A DNA stretch of 64,000 nt, taken from Sulfitobacter sp. M39. Its GTDB lineage: Bacteria; Pseudomonadota; Alphaproteobacteria; Rhodobacterales; Rhodobacteraceae. The position numbers and the translations under genes were made by a program. Location of the stretch: contig NZ_WMDZ01000001.1 of assembly GCF_021735935.1 (NCBI RefSeq), positions 2,666,001 to 2,730,000 on the forward strand. Reading direction: 5' to 3'. Under the pieces are notes generated by a model, which was not told where the DNA came from, ran no database searches, and saw only the letters and a program-made list of their open reading frames with translations. Positions 8,262 to 16,379 of the stretch are shown here, in pieces (position 1 is the stretch's first letter; each line of letters opens with the position of its first letter).

Positions 8262-10301
8262 ATGGCTTTAGGGCCTGAAATATACGACACACCCGCCGCC
8301 GGTTCCCCACGGGACCGGCGGCTTTTTGTGTTTAACGGCGGCTTCATCACCAACCGACGGGTGCGGCGCATCTTGCAGCTGTCGGGCTATAGCCTGCATC
8401 TGGGCATACCGCGCGACGGGGATGCCATCGCCGTATGGGGCAATGCAGGCACCGCGCATCGTGGGCTGGCCGTCGCATCCAAAAAGGGGCTACCCGTTGT
8501 CCGTGTCGAAGACGCGATGCTGCGGTCGCTGTTTCCCGGTCGCGCGGGTGAGCCGCCGCTGGGACTGCTGGTCGATCACAAGGGGCTGCATTTCGACCCG
8601 GCACAGCCCTCCGAGCTGGAGGACATCCTGACCAGCCACCCGCTGGATGATACGGCATTGCTGGACAGGGCACGCGGTGCCATCCACCGCATCACCGAAA
8701 CCCATCTGACCAAATACAGCGGGTTCGACACCGCGCACCCCGCCCCGGATCCCGGCTATGTGCTGGTGATCGACCAGACCCTGGGTGATGCGTCGGTCGC
8801 GGCCTCGGGCGCGGACCGGTCGCGGTTCCTTGAGATGCTGGTCTTTGCCCAACAAGAGAACCCCGGCGCGCGGATCATCATCAAGACCCATCCCGAAACC
8901 GCAAAGGGCTATCGCAGCGGTCATTTCGGGCCTGAAGACGCCAACGACCGCATTACTCTGCTGACCGCCCCCATCAGCCCTTGGACCCTGTTTGAAGGGG
9001 CCGTGCGTGTCTATACCGTGTCGTCACAAATGGGGTTCGAGGCGATCTTTGCAGGTCACAAGCCCCGGGTCTTCGGGCAGCCCTTCTATGCGGGCTGGGG
9101 CCTGACCGAAGACGAATTCCCCGTGCAGCGGCGGCAACGTGCGCTGACCCGTGCGCAGCTTTTTGCGGGGGCGATGATCCTGTATCCAAAATGGTACGAT
9201 CCTCACCGTGACCGCCTGTGTGATCTTGAAACCGTGATAGAAGCGATGGCCGCGCAAACCCGGGCCTGGCGCGAAGACCACCGGGGCTGGGTCGCCTCTG
9301 ACATGCGCCTGTGGAAACGTCAGCCCTTGCAGCGATTCTTTGGCCGCTGGTCGCCGGTGACCTACCAGAATGATCCCGAGGCCGCCCGCGCCACGGGCAA
9401 GCCCTGGATGGTCTGGGCGTCGAAAGCGACGCAGGCGCACGCTGGTGCCTTACGGGTAGAGGACGGTTTCCTACGCTCGCGCGGATTGGGGGCCGATCTG
9501 GTGCCGCCCCTGTCGCTGGTCTGCGATGATTTAGGTATCTATTATGACCCGCGCAGCCCCAGTCGGTTGGAACAGCTGATCGCGTCGCGCGCCAAAATGC
9601 GCCCCGACCAGTCGCGCCGCGCGGCACGGTTGATTGCGGCTCTGCACGAGGCGGGGCTGAGCAAGTATAACCTTGGCGGTGGTGGCGATCTGGACGCCCT
9701 GCCCGCCGGACGGCGCATTCTGGTACCGGGTCAGGTGGAGGACGACGCCTCCATCCGTGCGGGCACCGATGCGGTATCCACTAATCTGGCGCTGCTACAA
9801 GCCGCGCGCACCGCACATCCCGACGCCGTGATCTTGTATAAGCCCCATCCCGATGTAGAGGCCGGGCTGCGCCGCGGCGCCATTGACGCAGGCGGGCTGG
9901 CAGACCGTGTGCTGACCGATGCCGACCCCATCGCCCTGCTGGCGCATGTGGATGAGGTTTGGACCATGACATCGCTGCTGGGGTTCGAGGCCCTGCTGCG
10001 CGGCGTCAAAGTGGTGACATTGGGGGCCCCTTTCTATGCCGGCTGGGGGCTGACCGAAGACCGCGGCGATATCCCGGCGCGGCGCATGACAGAGGTTAGC
10101 ATCGAAGGATTGGCGCATGCCGCCCTGATCGATTATCCGCGGTACTTTGATCCGCGCAGCGGCACCGCCTGCGCGGTCGAGGTGGTGGTGGAGCGGTTGG
10201 CCTCGGGTGATCTGCCGCGGCGCGGGGTGGCGAACCGGGTGCTGGCGAAACTGCAGGGCGTGTTTGCCACGCAGGCACATTTGTGGCGGCGGCATGGGTG
10301 A
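8262..10301 (+). CDS. kpsC: Capsular polysaccharide biosynthesis protein KpsC (duplicated beta-Kdo transferase)
   Basis: KpsC carries two fused beta-Kdo transferase modules that alternate linkages in the poly-Kdo capsule linker. The internal duplication is visible: FYAGWGLTED occurs at F275 and again at F591, each followed by a region ending in YP-x(2)-Y/F-DP. VEDAMLRSLFPG in the first half corresponds to VEDGFLRSRGLG in the second. Length (679 residues) is normal for the family. The start is uncertain: a terminator-like hairpin with a T-run lies at 8295-8327, inside the first 22 codons. A GTG at 8328, just before FNGGF, could be the true start. Confidence 0.9.
   Translation: MALGPEIYDTPAAGSPRDRRLFVFNGGFITNRRVRRILQLSGYSLHLGIPRDGDAIAVWGNAGTAHRGLAVASKKGLPVVRVEDAMLRSLFPGRAGEPPLGLLVDHKGLHFDPAQPSELEDILTSHPLDDTALLDRARGAIHRITETHLTKYSGFDTAHPAPDPGYVLVIDQTLGDASVAASGADRSRFLEMLVFAQQENPGARIIIKTHPETAKGYRSGHFGPEDANDRITLLTAPISPWTLFEGAVRVYTVSSQMGFEAIFAGHKPRVFGQPFYAGWGLTEDEFPVQRRQRALTRAQLFAGAMILYPKWYDPHRDRLCDLETVIEAMAAQTRAWREDHRGWVASDMRLWKRQPLQRFFGRWSPVTYQNDPEAARATGKPWMVWASKATQAHAGALRVEDGFLRSRGLGADLVPPLSLVCDDLGIYYDPRSPSRLEQLIASRAKMRPDQSRRAARLIAALHEAGLSKYNLGGGGDLDALPAGRRILVPGQVEDDASIRAGTDAVSTNLALLQAARTAHPDAVILYKPHPDVEAGLRRGAIDAGGLADRVLTDADPIALLAHVDEVWTMTSLLGFEALLRGVKVVTLGAPFYAGWGLTEDRGDIPARRMTEVSIEGLAHAALIDYPRYFDPRSGTACAVEVVVERLASGDLPRRGVANRVLAKLQGVFATQAHLWRRHG
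8295..8327 (+). terminator. Terminator-like hairpin inside the 5' part of kpsC
   Basis: Arms 8295-8306 and 8311-8322 pair over 12 bases (one G-T) around the loop CCAC, and are followed at once by five T. It lies 43 bases after the stop of the export lipoprotein gene, where a terminator or attenuator would be expected, but overlaps the proposed kpsC coding start. Confidence 0.6.
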
Positions 10302-10327
10302 GAGGTCGGGGTTCCTGCTGATCGCAG

Positions 10328-10374
10328 GCGGGGGCTGGCCCATGTGCAGGTCAGAGGCGGGGGCCAGCCCCCGC
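10328..10374. terminator. Large inverted repeat between kpsC and ribD
   Basis: Perfect 14-base arms (10328-10341 and 10361-10374) separated by 19 bases lie in the gap between the convergent kpsC and ribD genes. There is no T-run directly after it, so it may be a bidirectional barrier or a repeat element rather than a classical terminator. The flanking ATTTTATGCCATTTGGA loosely resembles the dispersed repeats elsewhere in the window. Confidence 0.5.
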
Positions 10375-10405
10375 GCCCCCGGGATTTTATGCCATTTGGA
10401 CGGGG

Positions 10406-11509
10406 TTAGGCGGGCGTGTTGCTGCGGGTCCAGATGTGGAGCAGGTCCGGGCCGATGCGCGAAGTTTCGGTCAGGGTGAAGCGCGGGGCCTGTGCCAGCC
10501 GTTGAAGCTGCAGCGGCGCGATGGCGGGCAAGCCGTCCGCGCCAAGGGTCAGACCCGCCGTAAACCCGACGAGTTGATCCACGAGACCCGCCTTTAGCAG
10601 CGTCGCAGCCAGTCCGCCGCCACCCTCGCAGAAGATGCGTGTCAGACCGTGGCGTCCAAGCTGCTGCAGCATGTCGTGGGCGTCGATCTGGCCCATCTTT
10701 GATGCGCAAGAGATCAGCGTCGCGCCAAGGCTTTCCCAGGTCTCGATCAGCTCTGCCGGGGCCTTGGGGCCGTGGCAAAGGATCAGGGGGATGTCATTGG
10801 CGGTTCTGGCGAGCGTGCCATTCAGGGGGATGTCCAGCCCGTTCGACACAACGATCCGTGTCGGCTGGCGCGTGGTGCCAAGGTCGCGCACAGTCAGGCT
10901 AGGGTCATCCTGCCGCGCCGTGCCACCACCCACCATGACCGCGTCATGGCGGGTGCGCATGGCATGGACCACGCGGCGGGCGGGCGGGTCTGTGATCCAT
11001 TGGCTTTCGCCCGACGCGGTGGCAATACGGCCGTCAAAGCTGCTGGCGAGTTTGAGCGTCACCATCGGACGGCCTTCGTCGACACGCAGGAAAAAGCCAA
11101 GATGATCCGCGCGGGCTTCATCTTCGAGCACGCCGACGTCAACGAGAATGCCCGCCGCGCGGAGGATCGCAATGCCCTTGCCACTGACGCGAGGATCGCT
11201 GTCGGTGCAGGCGATCACCACGCGCGCAGGCTTGGCAGTAACAAGCGCATCGGCGCAGGGAGGCGTCTTGCCGGTATGGGCGCAGGGTTCGAGGGTGACA
11301 TAGATTGTCGCCCCCTGCGCCGCTGGCCCTGCCTGACGCAGCGCTTCGGGTTCTGCATGGGGCCTGCCGCCCGGCTGGGTCCAGCCGCGGCCGACGATGC
11401 GGCCTTGCTGCACGATGACGCAACCCACGGCGGGATTGGGCCAGACAGTCCCCTGCCCGCGCCGGCCCAGCGACAAGGCCAGCGCCATAAAGCGCGCGTC
11501 GTCAGACAT
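10406..11509 (-). CDS. ribD: Bifunctional diaminohydroxyphosphoribosylaminopyrimidine deaminase / 5-amino-6-(5-phosphoribosylamino)uracil reductase
   Basis: RibD performs the deaminase and reductase steps after GTP cyclohydrolase in riboflavin synthesis. The N-terminal domain has the zinc deaminase signature: HAE at residues 51-53 and PCAHTGKTPPC with C76 and C85. The C-terminal domain is the NADPH-dependent reductase (MVTLKLASSFDGRIA, then AMRTRHDAVMVGGGTARQDDP, then the FCEGGGGLAATLL glycine-rich segment). At 367 residues it is full length. It begins three bases after the nrdR stop, so the two are co-transcribed. It is separated from the remaining rib genes by three opposing capsule genes. 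Confidence 0.97.
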   Translation of the reverse strand: MSDDARFMALALSLGRRGQGTVWPNPAVGCVIVQQGRIVGRGWTQPGGRPHAEPEALRQAGPAAQGATIYVTLEPCAHTGKTPPCADALVTAKPARVVIACTDSDPRVSGKGIAILRAAGILVDVGVLEDEARADHLGFFLRVDEGRPMVTLKLASSFDGRIATASGESQWITDPPARRVVHAMRTRHDAVMVGGGTARQDDPSLTVRDLGTTRQPTRIVVSNGLDIPLNGTLARTANDIPLILCHGPKAPAELIETWESLGATLISCASKMGQIDAHDMLQQLGRHGLTRIFCEGGGGLAATLLKAGLVDQLVGFTAGLTLGADGLPAIAPLQLQRLAQAPRFTLTETSRIGPDLLHIWTRSNTPA

Positions 11510-11511
11510 GC

Positions 11512-11979
11512 TTATTCGTCCGCAGGGGTATCGGGCCGCAGTTCCTGCACGAACTTGTCGAAATCATCTGCCGCCTGAAAGTTCTTGTAGACGCTGGCAA
11601 AGCGGACGTAGGCGACGGTGTCTATGCGGGCCAGTGCCTCCATCACGATCTCGCCGATCTGCTTCGACCCGACGTCGGTTTCGCCCATGCTTTCCAGACG
11701 GCGCACGATGCCGCTGATCATCTGATCGATCCGTTCGGGATCAATCGGGCGTTTCTGCATCGAGATACGGATAGAGCGTTCCAGCTTGTCGCGGTCGAAA
11801 TCCTCGCGCTTGCCCGAGGTTTTGACGACAACCAGATCGCGCAGCTGCACCCGTTCATAGGTGGTAAACCGACCCCCGCAGGCGGGACAGAAGCGACGGC
11901 GGCGGATCGAGACGTGATCCTCGGCCGGGCGGCTGTCTTTAACTTGGGTGTCGATATTTCCGCAAAACGGGCAGCGCAT
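11512..11979 (-). CDS. nrdR: Transcriptional repressor NrdR
   Basis: NrdR represses ribonucleotide reductase genes in response to ATP/dATP. The 155-residue protein starts MRCPFCGN and has a zinc ribbon with C3, C6, C31 and C34. An ATP-cone domain follows ([20 protein letters not shown] onward), then the family ending [14 protein letters not shown]. The ATG at 11979 gives the exact canonical N-terminus. nrdR directly precedes ribD, a common arrangement. Confidence 0.97.
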   Translation of the reverse strand: MRCPFCGNIDTQVKDSRPAEDHVSIRRRRFCPACGGRFTTYERVQLRDLVVVKTSGKREDFDRDKLERSIRISMQKRPIDPERIDQMISGIVRRLESMGETDVGSKQIGEIVMEALARIDTVAYVRFASVYKNFQAADDFDKFVQELRPDTPADE

Positions 11980-12172
11980 GGCCGGTCCCCTTATCTTAAA
12001 CCTGCTCAATAGGGGGTGAAACACCCCCATTCCCCAAAACTATAGGACCAACGCGAGGTTTTGGGTAGGGGCGAAATGCCCATCTATATGTTGTAGCGGG
12101 CAAAACTGCCCTGAACTTTGGCTGATACCATGCGTTACCCCTGCAAGACGACTGATCTGAAAGGAATTCACT

Positions 12173-12844
12173 ATGACCAAGACGCTTTTCATCACCGGCG
12201 CCTCAAGCGGGATCGGTGCAGCCACCGCCCGCGCTGCTGCCAAGGCCGGCTGGAACGTCGGGCTTTTCGCCCGCAGCGAAGACAAGCTGAAAGATATCGC
12301 GCGCGAAATCGGGGGTCAGGCACTGGTACTGACCGGGGACGCCACGCAATACGACGATCAGGAACAAGCCATGAGCCGCCTTGCGCAGAAGTTCGGGCAG
12401 ATTGATGCTGTCTTTGCCAATGCGGGACGGGGGACATCGCCGGGGGGCACCGAAAAGGGTGACCCGGAAGACTGGAAATCGATGATCGATCTGAACGTGA
12501 TGGGCGCGCTCTATACGGCCCATGCCTCGATGCCATATCTGCGCAAGACCACGGGGCAGTATGTGGTGACCGGTTCCGCCGCAGGACGCCGCCACATCAA
12601 AGGGTCGATCTACGGCGCCACCAAGTTCTTTATCCACGGCTTTGCAGGCAACCTCGCCGATGAGATGGCGGAATGGGGCGGGCGCTGCATGGTTGTGTCC
12701 CCCGGCATGGTGGACACGGCATTCTTTGACGAAGCCAAGCCCGACAAGCTGAAACCAGAAGACGTCGCATCGGCCGTGATGCACGCGCTAAAGGCACCGG
12801 CCCATGCGGTCGTGCGCGAAATCCACCTGATGCCGGTGGACTGA
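12173..12844 (+). CDS. Short-chain dehydrogenase/reductase
   Basis: A classical SDR of 223 residues. The NAD(P)-binding TGASSGIG motif is at residues 8-15, NAG at 83-85, and the catalytic Ser135, Tyr147 and Lys151 form the expected S-x11-Y-x3-K spacing. Substrate cannot be told from sequence. It has a short C-terminal domain typical of the YdfG/DltE-like cytoplasmic reductases. The gene stands alone on the plus strand, downstream of the divergent nrdR promoter, and its stop lies two bases from the 3' end of the opposing yjbQ-like gene, so the two are convergent with almost no gap. Confidence 0.9.
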   Translation: MTKTLFITGASSGIGAATARAAAKAGWNVGLFARSEDKLKDIAREIGGQALVLTGDATQYDDQEQAMSRLAQKFGQIDAVFANAGRGTSPGGTEKGDPEDWKSMIDLNVMGALYTAHASMPYLRKTTGQYVVTGSAAGRRHIKGSIYGATKFFIHGFAGNLADEMAEWGGRCMVVSPGMVDTAFFDEAKPDKLKPEDVASAVMHALKAPAHAVVREIHLMPVD

Positions 12845-12846
12845 GT

Positions 12847-13260
12847 TCAGGCGAAATGCACCGCGATGCGCCTGCTATGGGGCGCGTCGCGGTGTTCGAA
12901 CAGATAAATGCCTTGCCATGTGCCCAACACCATGCGGCCTGCAACCACGGGGATGCTTAGCGTGACGGGCAGCACTGCCGCTTTGATATGCGCGGGCATG
13001 TCATCTGGTCCTTCCAGTGTATGCCGCAGGTAGGACATTGACGGGTCATCCGCAGGCGGCACCAGACGCGAGAAGTAGGCCAAGAGATCGCGCTGCACAT
13101 CCGGGTCCGCGTTTTCCTGAATAAGCAGCGAAGCGGAGGTATGGCGCAGGAACAGCGTCACCAACCCGTCAGAGCGTTGCCCCGACAGCGCTCGATCCAC
13201 CTGATCTGTAACCTCGTAGAGCCCCTGCCCGCCTGTCTTGACCGTAAACTCGCTGTTCAT
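12847..13260 (-). CDS. YjbQ/UPF0047 family protein
   Basis: A 137-residue member of the YjbQ (UPF0047) family, small trimeric proteins with weak reported thiamin-phosphate-synthase activity and no settled physiological role. Evidence: LVTLFLRHTSASLLIQENAD, then SYLRHTLEGPDDMPAHIKA, and the signature GTWQGIYLFEHR near the C-terminus. The ATG at 13260 gives the family start and avoids overlap with the upstream secreted-protein gene. It lies 34 bases after that gene and may share its transcript. Confidence 0.9.
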   Translation of the reverse strand: MNSEFTVKTGGQGLYEVTDQVDRALSGQRSDGLVTLFLRHTSASLLIQENADPDVQRDLLAYFSRLVPPADDPSMSYLRHTLEGPDDMPAHIKAAVLPVTLSIPVVAGRMVLGTWQGIYLFEHRDAPHSRRIAVHFA

Positions 13261-13294
13261 TCTGCCCGCCTTTTGCTGATGCGTCAGGCTAGCC

Positions 13295-13693
13295 TCAACG
13301 CCCGGGCGATTGCAAACCACCACAAAGCGTGATCCCGTGGCTGATGGTCATGGCCGACCCGGCCTTCGTCAAGGATCCGCCCAGGATCACGACCGGCGAT
13401 GGGGTCAGCCCCGCGGGATCCAGTGTGAACGTGACACCGCCATCGCCGCCAAAACCACGCGCGCGCGGCTCGCTCACATAAAGCTTTTGGCTGTCCTGCG
13501 CGCCCATTTCACGCAGCGCATAATCCGCCGCGGCACACCAATGACCGCGCGCACCAAAGCCGGTGCTGCCGCTAATATGCACGCCGCCCTCGGTCGGCGT
13601 GAAGGTCAGACGGTCATTCGGCACATAGGCCTGTGCGAGGGCTGGGGTCGTAGCCAATGCGGCCAGTACAAAAGCGGTAGTCAGGGTTTTCAT
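13295..13693 (-). CDS. Small secreted protein, paralogue of the upstream gene
   Basis: A 132-residue protein with a signal peptide (MKTLTTAFVLAALATTPALAQ). The mature part contains GARGHWCAAADYA, a YVSEPR segment, a GVTFTLD beta strand and a C-terminal GITLCGG. The upstream neighbour has the same order of motifs (GARGMWCAAAEYA, YVKSPR, GVVFTLN, AIQFC), so the two arose by duplication. Two conserved Cys, one in WCAAA and one near the C-terminus, probably form a disulfide. I chose the ATG at 13693 because it begins a clean signal peptide. The gap to the upstream paralogue is 17 bases, so they form an operon. Function unknown. Confidence 0.8.
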   Translation of the reverse strand: MKTLTTAFVLAALATTPALAQAYVPNDRLTFTPTEGGVHISGSTGFGARGHWCAAADYALREMGAQDSQKLYVSEPRARGFGGDGGVTFTLDPAGLTPSPVVILGGSLTKAGSAMTISHGITLCGGLQSPGR

Positions 13694-13710
13694 CGTAGTA
13701 TTCCTAATAT

Positions 13711-14121
13711 TCAAAAGTCTTTAAGCTCAAGGATGTAGTCCTTGCAGAACTGGATGGCGTGGCCCACGGGCAGGGCCTGACCCGCGTTGCGCACCGATAC
13801 CGAGTAGGATTTGAATGCAGACTTCGAAAGCTCTGCATCATTCAGGGTAAAGACAACTCCCGTGCGGCCTACCCCGCTGATAGATGGCCCGCGCGGCGAC
13901 TTGACGTAGATCGCAGCGGCGCTTGACGTGCCGAGCCTTTCCTCGGCATATTCGGCGGCGGCACACCACATGCCCCGGGCCCCTTCGCCATGATCCTCGA
14001 TCACCTCGAAGGATGCGCCCGACAAAGGGATGACCTGCAGCTCGTTCACCGCCGTAAAGGACTGCGCGAATACGGCGAGCGGGGCGGCGGAGAGAATGGC
14101 GGCAAGGGCAAGGCGTTTCAT
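13711..14121 (-). CDS. Small secreted protein (tandem paralogue)
   Basis: A 136-residue protein with a signal peptide ending near AVFAQ. It shares with the following gene the core GARGMWCAAAEYA, the ISGVGRTGVVFTLN strand region and a single late Cys in AIQFC. It is therefore a two-Cys periplasmic or exported protein of unknown function. A GGAGCC sits just upstream of the ATG as ribosome-binding site. This gene, its paralogue and the YjbQ-family gene follow each other on the minus strand with gaps of 17 and 34 bases. Confidence 0.8.
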   Translation of the reverse strand: MKRLALAAILSAAPLAVFAQSFTAVNELQVIPLSGASFEVIEDHGEGARGMWCAAAEYAEERLGTSSAAAIYVKSPRGPSISGVGRTGVVFTLNDAELSKSAFKSYSVSVRNAGQALPVGHAIQFCKDYILELKDF

Positions 14122-14209
14122 GGCGGCTCCTGTTTGGTGCGTCTTTCACAGATAGGCTGCGCAGCGGGATTTTAAATTCACAGCTTCGAGATCGTCGTTT
14201 CAGCGCATG

Positions 14210-14240
14210 AAAAAAGGCGGGTGCCTGAACACCCGCCTTT
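14210..14240 (-). terminator. Intrinsic terminator of rpoD
   Basis: Perfect 11-base arms at 14213-14223 and 14230-14240 surround the loop CCTGAA. Read on the minus strand, the stem runs into a T-tract (A at 14210-14215). It lies 22 bases beyond the rpoD stop codon. Confidence 0.9.
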
Positions 14241-14262
14241 CGAAACTCTCGTGATCCACCGC

Positions 14263-16245
14263 TTACTGATCGAGGAACGACCGCAGCTTGCGAGACCGGC
14301 TTGGGTGCTTGAGCTTGCGCAGCGCCTTCGCCTCGATCTGACGGATACGTTCGCGGGTCACGCTGAACTGTTGGCCGACTTCTTCCAGCGTGTGGTCGGT
14401 GTTCATACCGATGCCGAAGCGCATCCGCAGTACGCGTTCCTCGCGCGGGGTGAGGCTGGCCAGAACCCGTGTCGTGGTCTCCTTGAGGTTTTCCTGAATG
14501 GCGCTGTCGAGCGGCAGCACGGCATTCTTATCCTCGATGAAATCACCAAGCTGGCTGTCTTCCTCATCACCGATGGGGGTTTCAAGGCTGATCGGCTCCT
14601 TGGCGATCTTCATCACCTTGCGAACTTTCTCAAGCGGCATCTGCAGCTTCTCGGCCAGCTCTTCAGGCGTCGGCTCCCGGCCAATCTCGTGCAGCATCTG
14701 GCGGCCGGTCCGAACCAGCTTGTTGATCGTTTCGATCATGTGGACCGGGATACGGATGGTGCGCGCCTGATCCGCGATCGAACGGGTGATCGCCTGACGA
14801 ATCCACCATGTCGCATAGGTCGAGAATTTATAGCCGCGACGGTATTCGAACTTGTCGACGGCCTTCATCAGACCGATGTTCCCTTCCTGAATAAGATCAA
14901 GGAACTGCAGGCCACGGTTGGTGTATTTCTTGGCGATGGAGATCACGAGACGCAGGTTCGCTTCGACCATTTCTTTCTTGGCCTGACGGGCCTCTTTCTC
15001 GCCCTTCTGAACCTGCTGCACGATGCGGCGGAATTCAGAGATATCAAGACCGACGTATTGACCAACCTGCGCCATATCGGCCCGCAGCTCGTCCACCTTG
15101 TCAGAGGACCGTTCGATGAACATCTGCCAGCCGCGACCGGACTTCTCGGCCATCCGCTCCATCCAGTTGGGGTCAAGCTCGTAGCCGCGATAGGCGTCGA
15201 CGAATTCCTTGCGGTTGATGCGCGCCTGGTCGGCAAGCTTCACCATCGCAGAGTCGATCTGCATGATGCGGCGGTTGATGCCGTAAAGCTGGTCAATCAG
15301 CGCTTCGATACGGTTGTTGTGCAGGTGCAGGTCGTTGACCAAGGCCACGATCTCGGACCGGACGCGCTGGTATTCTTCCTCATCGGTCTTCGAAAAGGTG
15401 CCATCCTCGCTCAGCGTGGCCGCGATCCGGCTGTCCTGTATCTGGCTCAGCTTGACGTAGTCATCGGCAATGATGTCCAGCGCTTCCAGCACCTGTGGCT
15501 TGAGCGCGGCTTCCATCGCGGCTAGCGACATGTTGGCCTGTTCGTCGTCATCCTCGTCGTCGTCATCGTTCGAGATCGGGTTGCCATCGGCATCCACTTC
15601 GCTGGTGCTTTCGGCGGGCTTTGTCTCGGTGCCCGCGGTTGGCACAACCGGTGTCGTTTCCTCTTCGTCGCCCATCTGGGTGCCGAATGTCGCCTCAAGG
15701 TCGATGACATCGCGCAGCAAAATGTCTTCCGACAAAAGTTCGTCGCGCCAGATCGTGATCGCTTGGAAGGTCAGCGGGCTTTCACACAGCCCCGCGATCA
15801 TCGTGTTGCGCCCTGCCTCGATCCGCTTGGCGATGGCAATCTCGCCCTCGCGGCTCAGCAGCTCGACGGACCCCATCTCGCGCAGATACATGCGCACAGG
15901 GTCATCCGTGCGGTCCAGCTTTTCGGACGTGCCAGAGGACAGCGCCACATCACGGTTGCTTTCCGTGGTCGCAACTTCGGTCCCGCCCTTGGCGTCTTCT
16001 TCTTCGGCTTCTTCGTCTTCGATCACGTTGATGCCCATTTCGGACAACATCGACATCACATCCTCGATCTGCTCCGAGCTGACTTGGTCAGGGGGCAGAA
16101 CGGTGTTCAGCTGATCGTAGGTGATATAGCCCTTTTCACGGGCTTCGCCGATCATCTTTTTGACGGCGGCTTGGCTCATATCAAGCGAATGGCCGGCATC
16201 CTGGTCGTCAGACTTCGCGTCTTCGTTCGTGTCTTTGGCGGCCAT
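14263..16245 (-). CDS. rpoD: RNA polymerase primary sigma factor RpoD (sigma-70)
   Basis: The housekeeping sigma factor, 660 residues. Region 1.1 is at the N-terminus ([23 protein letters not shown]), followed by an acidic non-conserved region with a run of Asp/Glu. Region 2 holds the core-binding and -10-recognition helix ([20 protein letters not shown]), and region 4.2 holds the -35-recognition helix ([20 protein letters not shown]). A GGAGG lies eight bases before the ATG. It follows dnaG after 134 bases that contain an unusual palindrome, and ends in a strong terminator, the classic dnaG-rpoD macromolecular-synthesis arrangement without rpsU. Confidence 0.98.
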   Translation of the reverse strand: MAAKDTNEDAKSDDQDAGHSLDMSQAAVKKMIGEAREKGYITYDQLNTVLPPDQVSSEQIEDVMSMLSEMGINVIEDEEAEEEDAKGGTEVATTESNRDVALSSGTSEKLDRTDDPVRMYLREMGSVELLSREGEIAIAKRIEAGRNTMIAGLCESPLTFQAITIWRDELLSEDILLRDVIDLEATFGTQMGDEEETTPVVPTAGTETKPAESTSEVDADGNPISNDDDDEDDDEQANMSLAAMEAALKPQVLEALDIIADDYVKLSQIQDSRIAATLSEDGTFSKTDEEEYQRVRSEIVALVNDLHLHNNRIEALIDQLYGINRRIMQIDSAMVKLADQARINRKEFVDAYRGYELDPNWMERMAEKSGRGWQMFIERSSDKVDELRADMAQVGQYVGLDISEFRRIVQQVQKGEKEARQAKKEMVEANLRLVISIAKKYTNRGLQFLDLIQEGNIGLMKAVDKFEYRRGYKFSTYATWWIRQAITRSIADQARTIRIPVHMIETINKLVRTGRQMLHEIGREPTPEELAEKLQMPLEKVRKVMKIAKEPISLETPIGDEEDSQLGDFIEDKNAVLPLDSAIQENLKETTTRVLASLTPREERVLRMRFGIGMNTDHTLEEVGQQFSVTRERIRQIEAKALRKLKHPSRSRKLRSFLDQ

Positions 16246-16270
16246 GAAATTTCCTCCAGCGAATGGGTGC

Positions 16271-16302
16271 GAATCACGTGACGTGATTCGGTTGTTCGAA
16301 TC
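16271..16302. promoter_or_regulatory. Overlapping palindromes upstream of rpoD
   Basis: Between dnaG and rpoD, 16271-16289 is a perfect inverted repeat (9-base arms GAATCACGT/ACGTGATTC around one base). Its right half pairs again with CGAATC at 16297-16302 (GATTCG-6 bases-CGAATC). Three GAATC half-sites in 32 bases, 26 bases ahead of the rpoD ATG, suggest a protein-binding site or a switchable leader hairpin. Confidence 0.5.
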
Positions 16303-16379
16303 ATGCGGGGTTCTGGGTGATTCTTAAACCCGTTACCCTGTATTTTGTTAAACATCCCGGCGAAAAAGCCACGCCGGGT

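Noticed and set aside
14221..15525. A 434-codon frame antisense to rpoD
   Set aside because: Shadow frame of a highly conserved gene; no start context and no domain.
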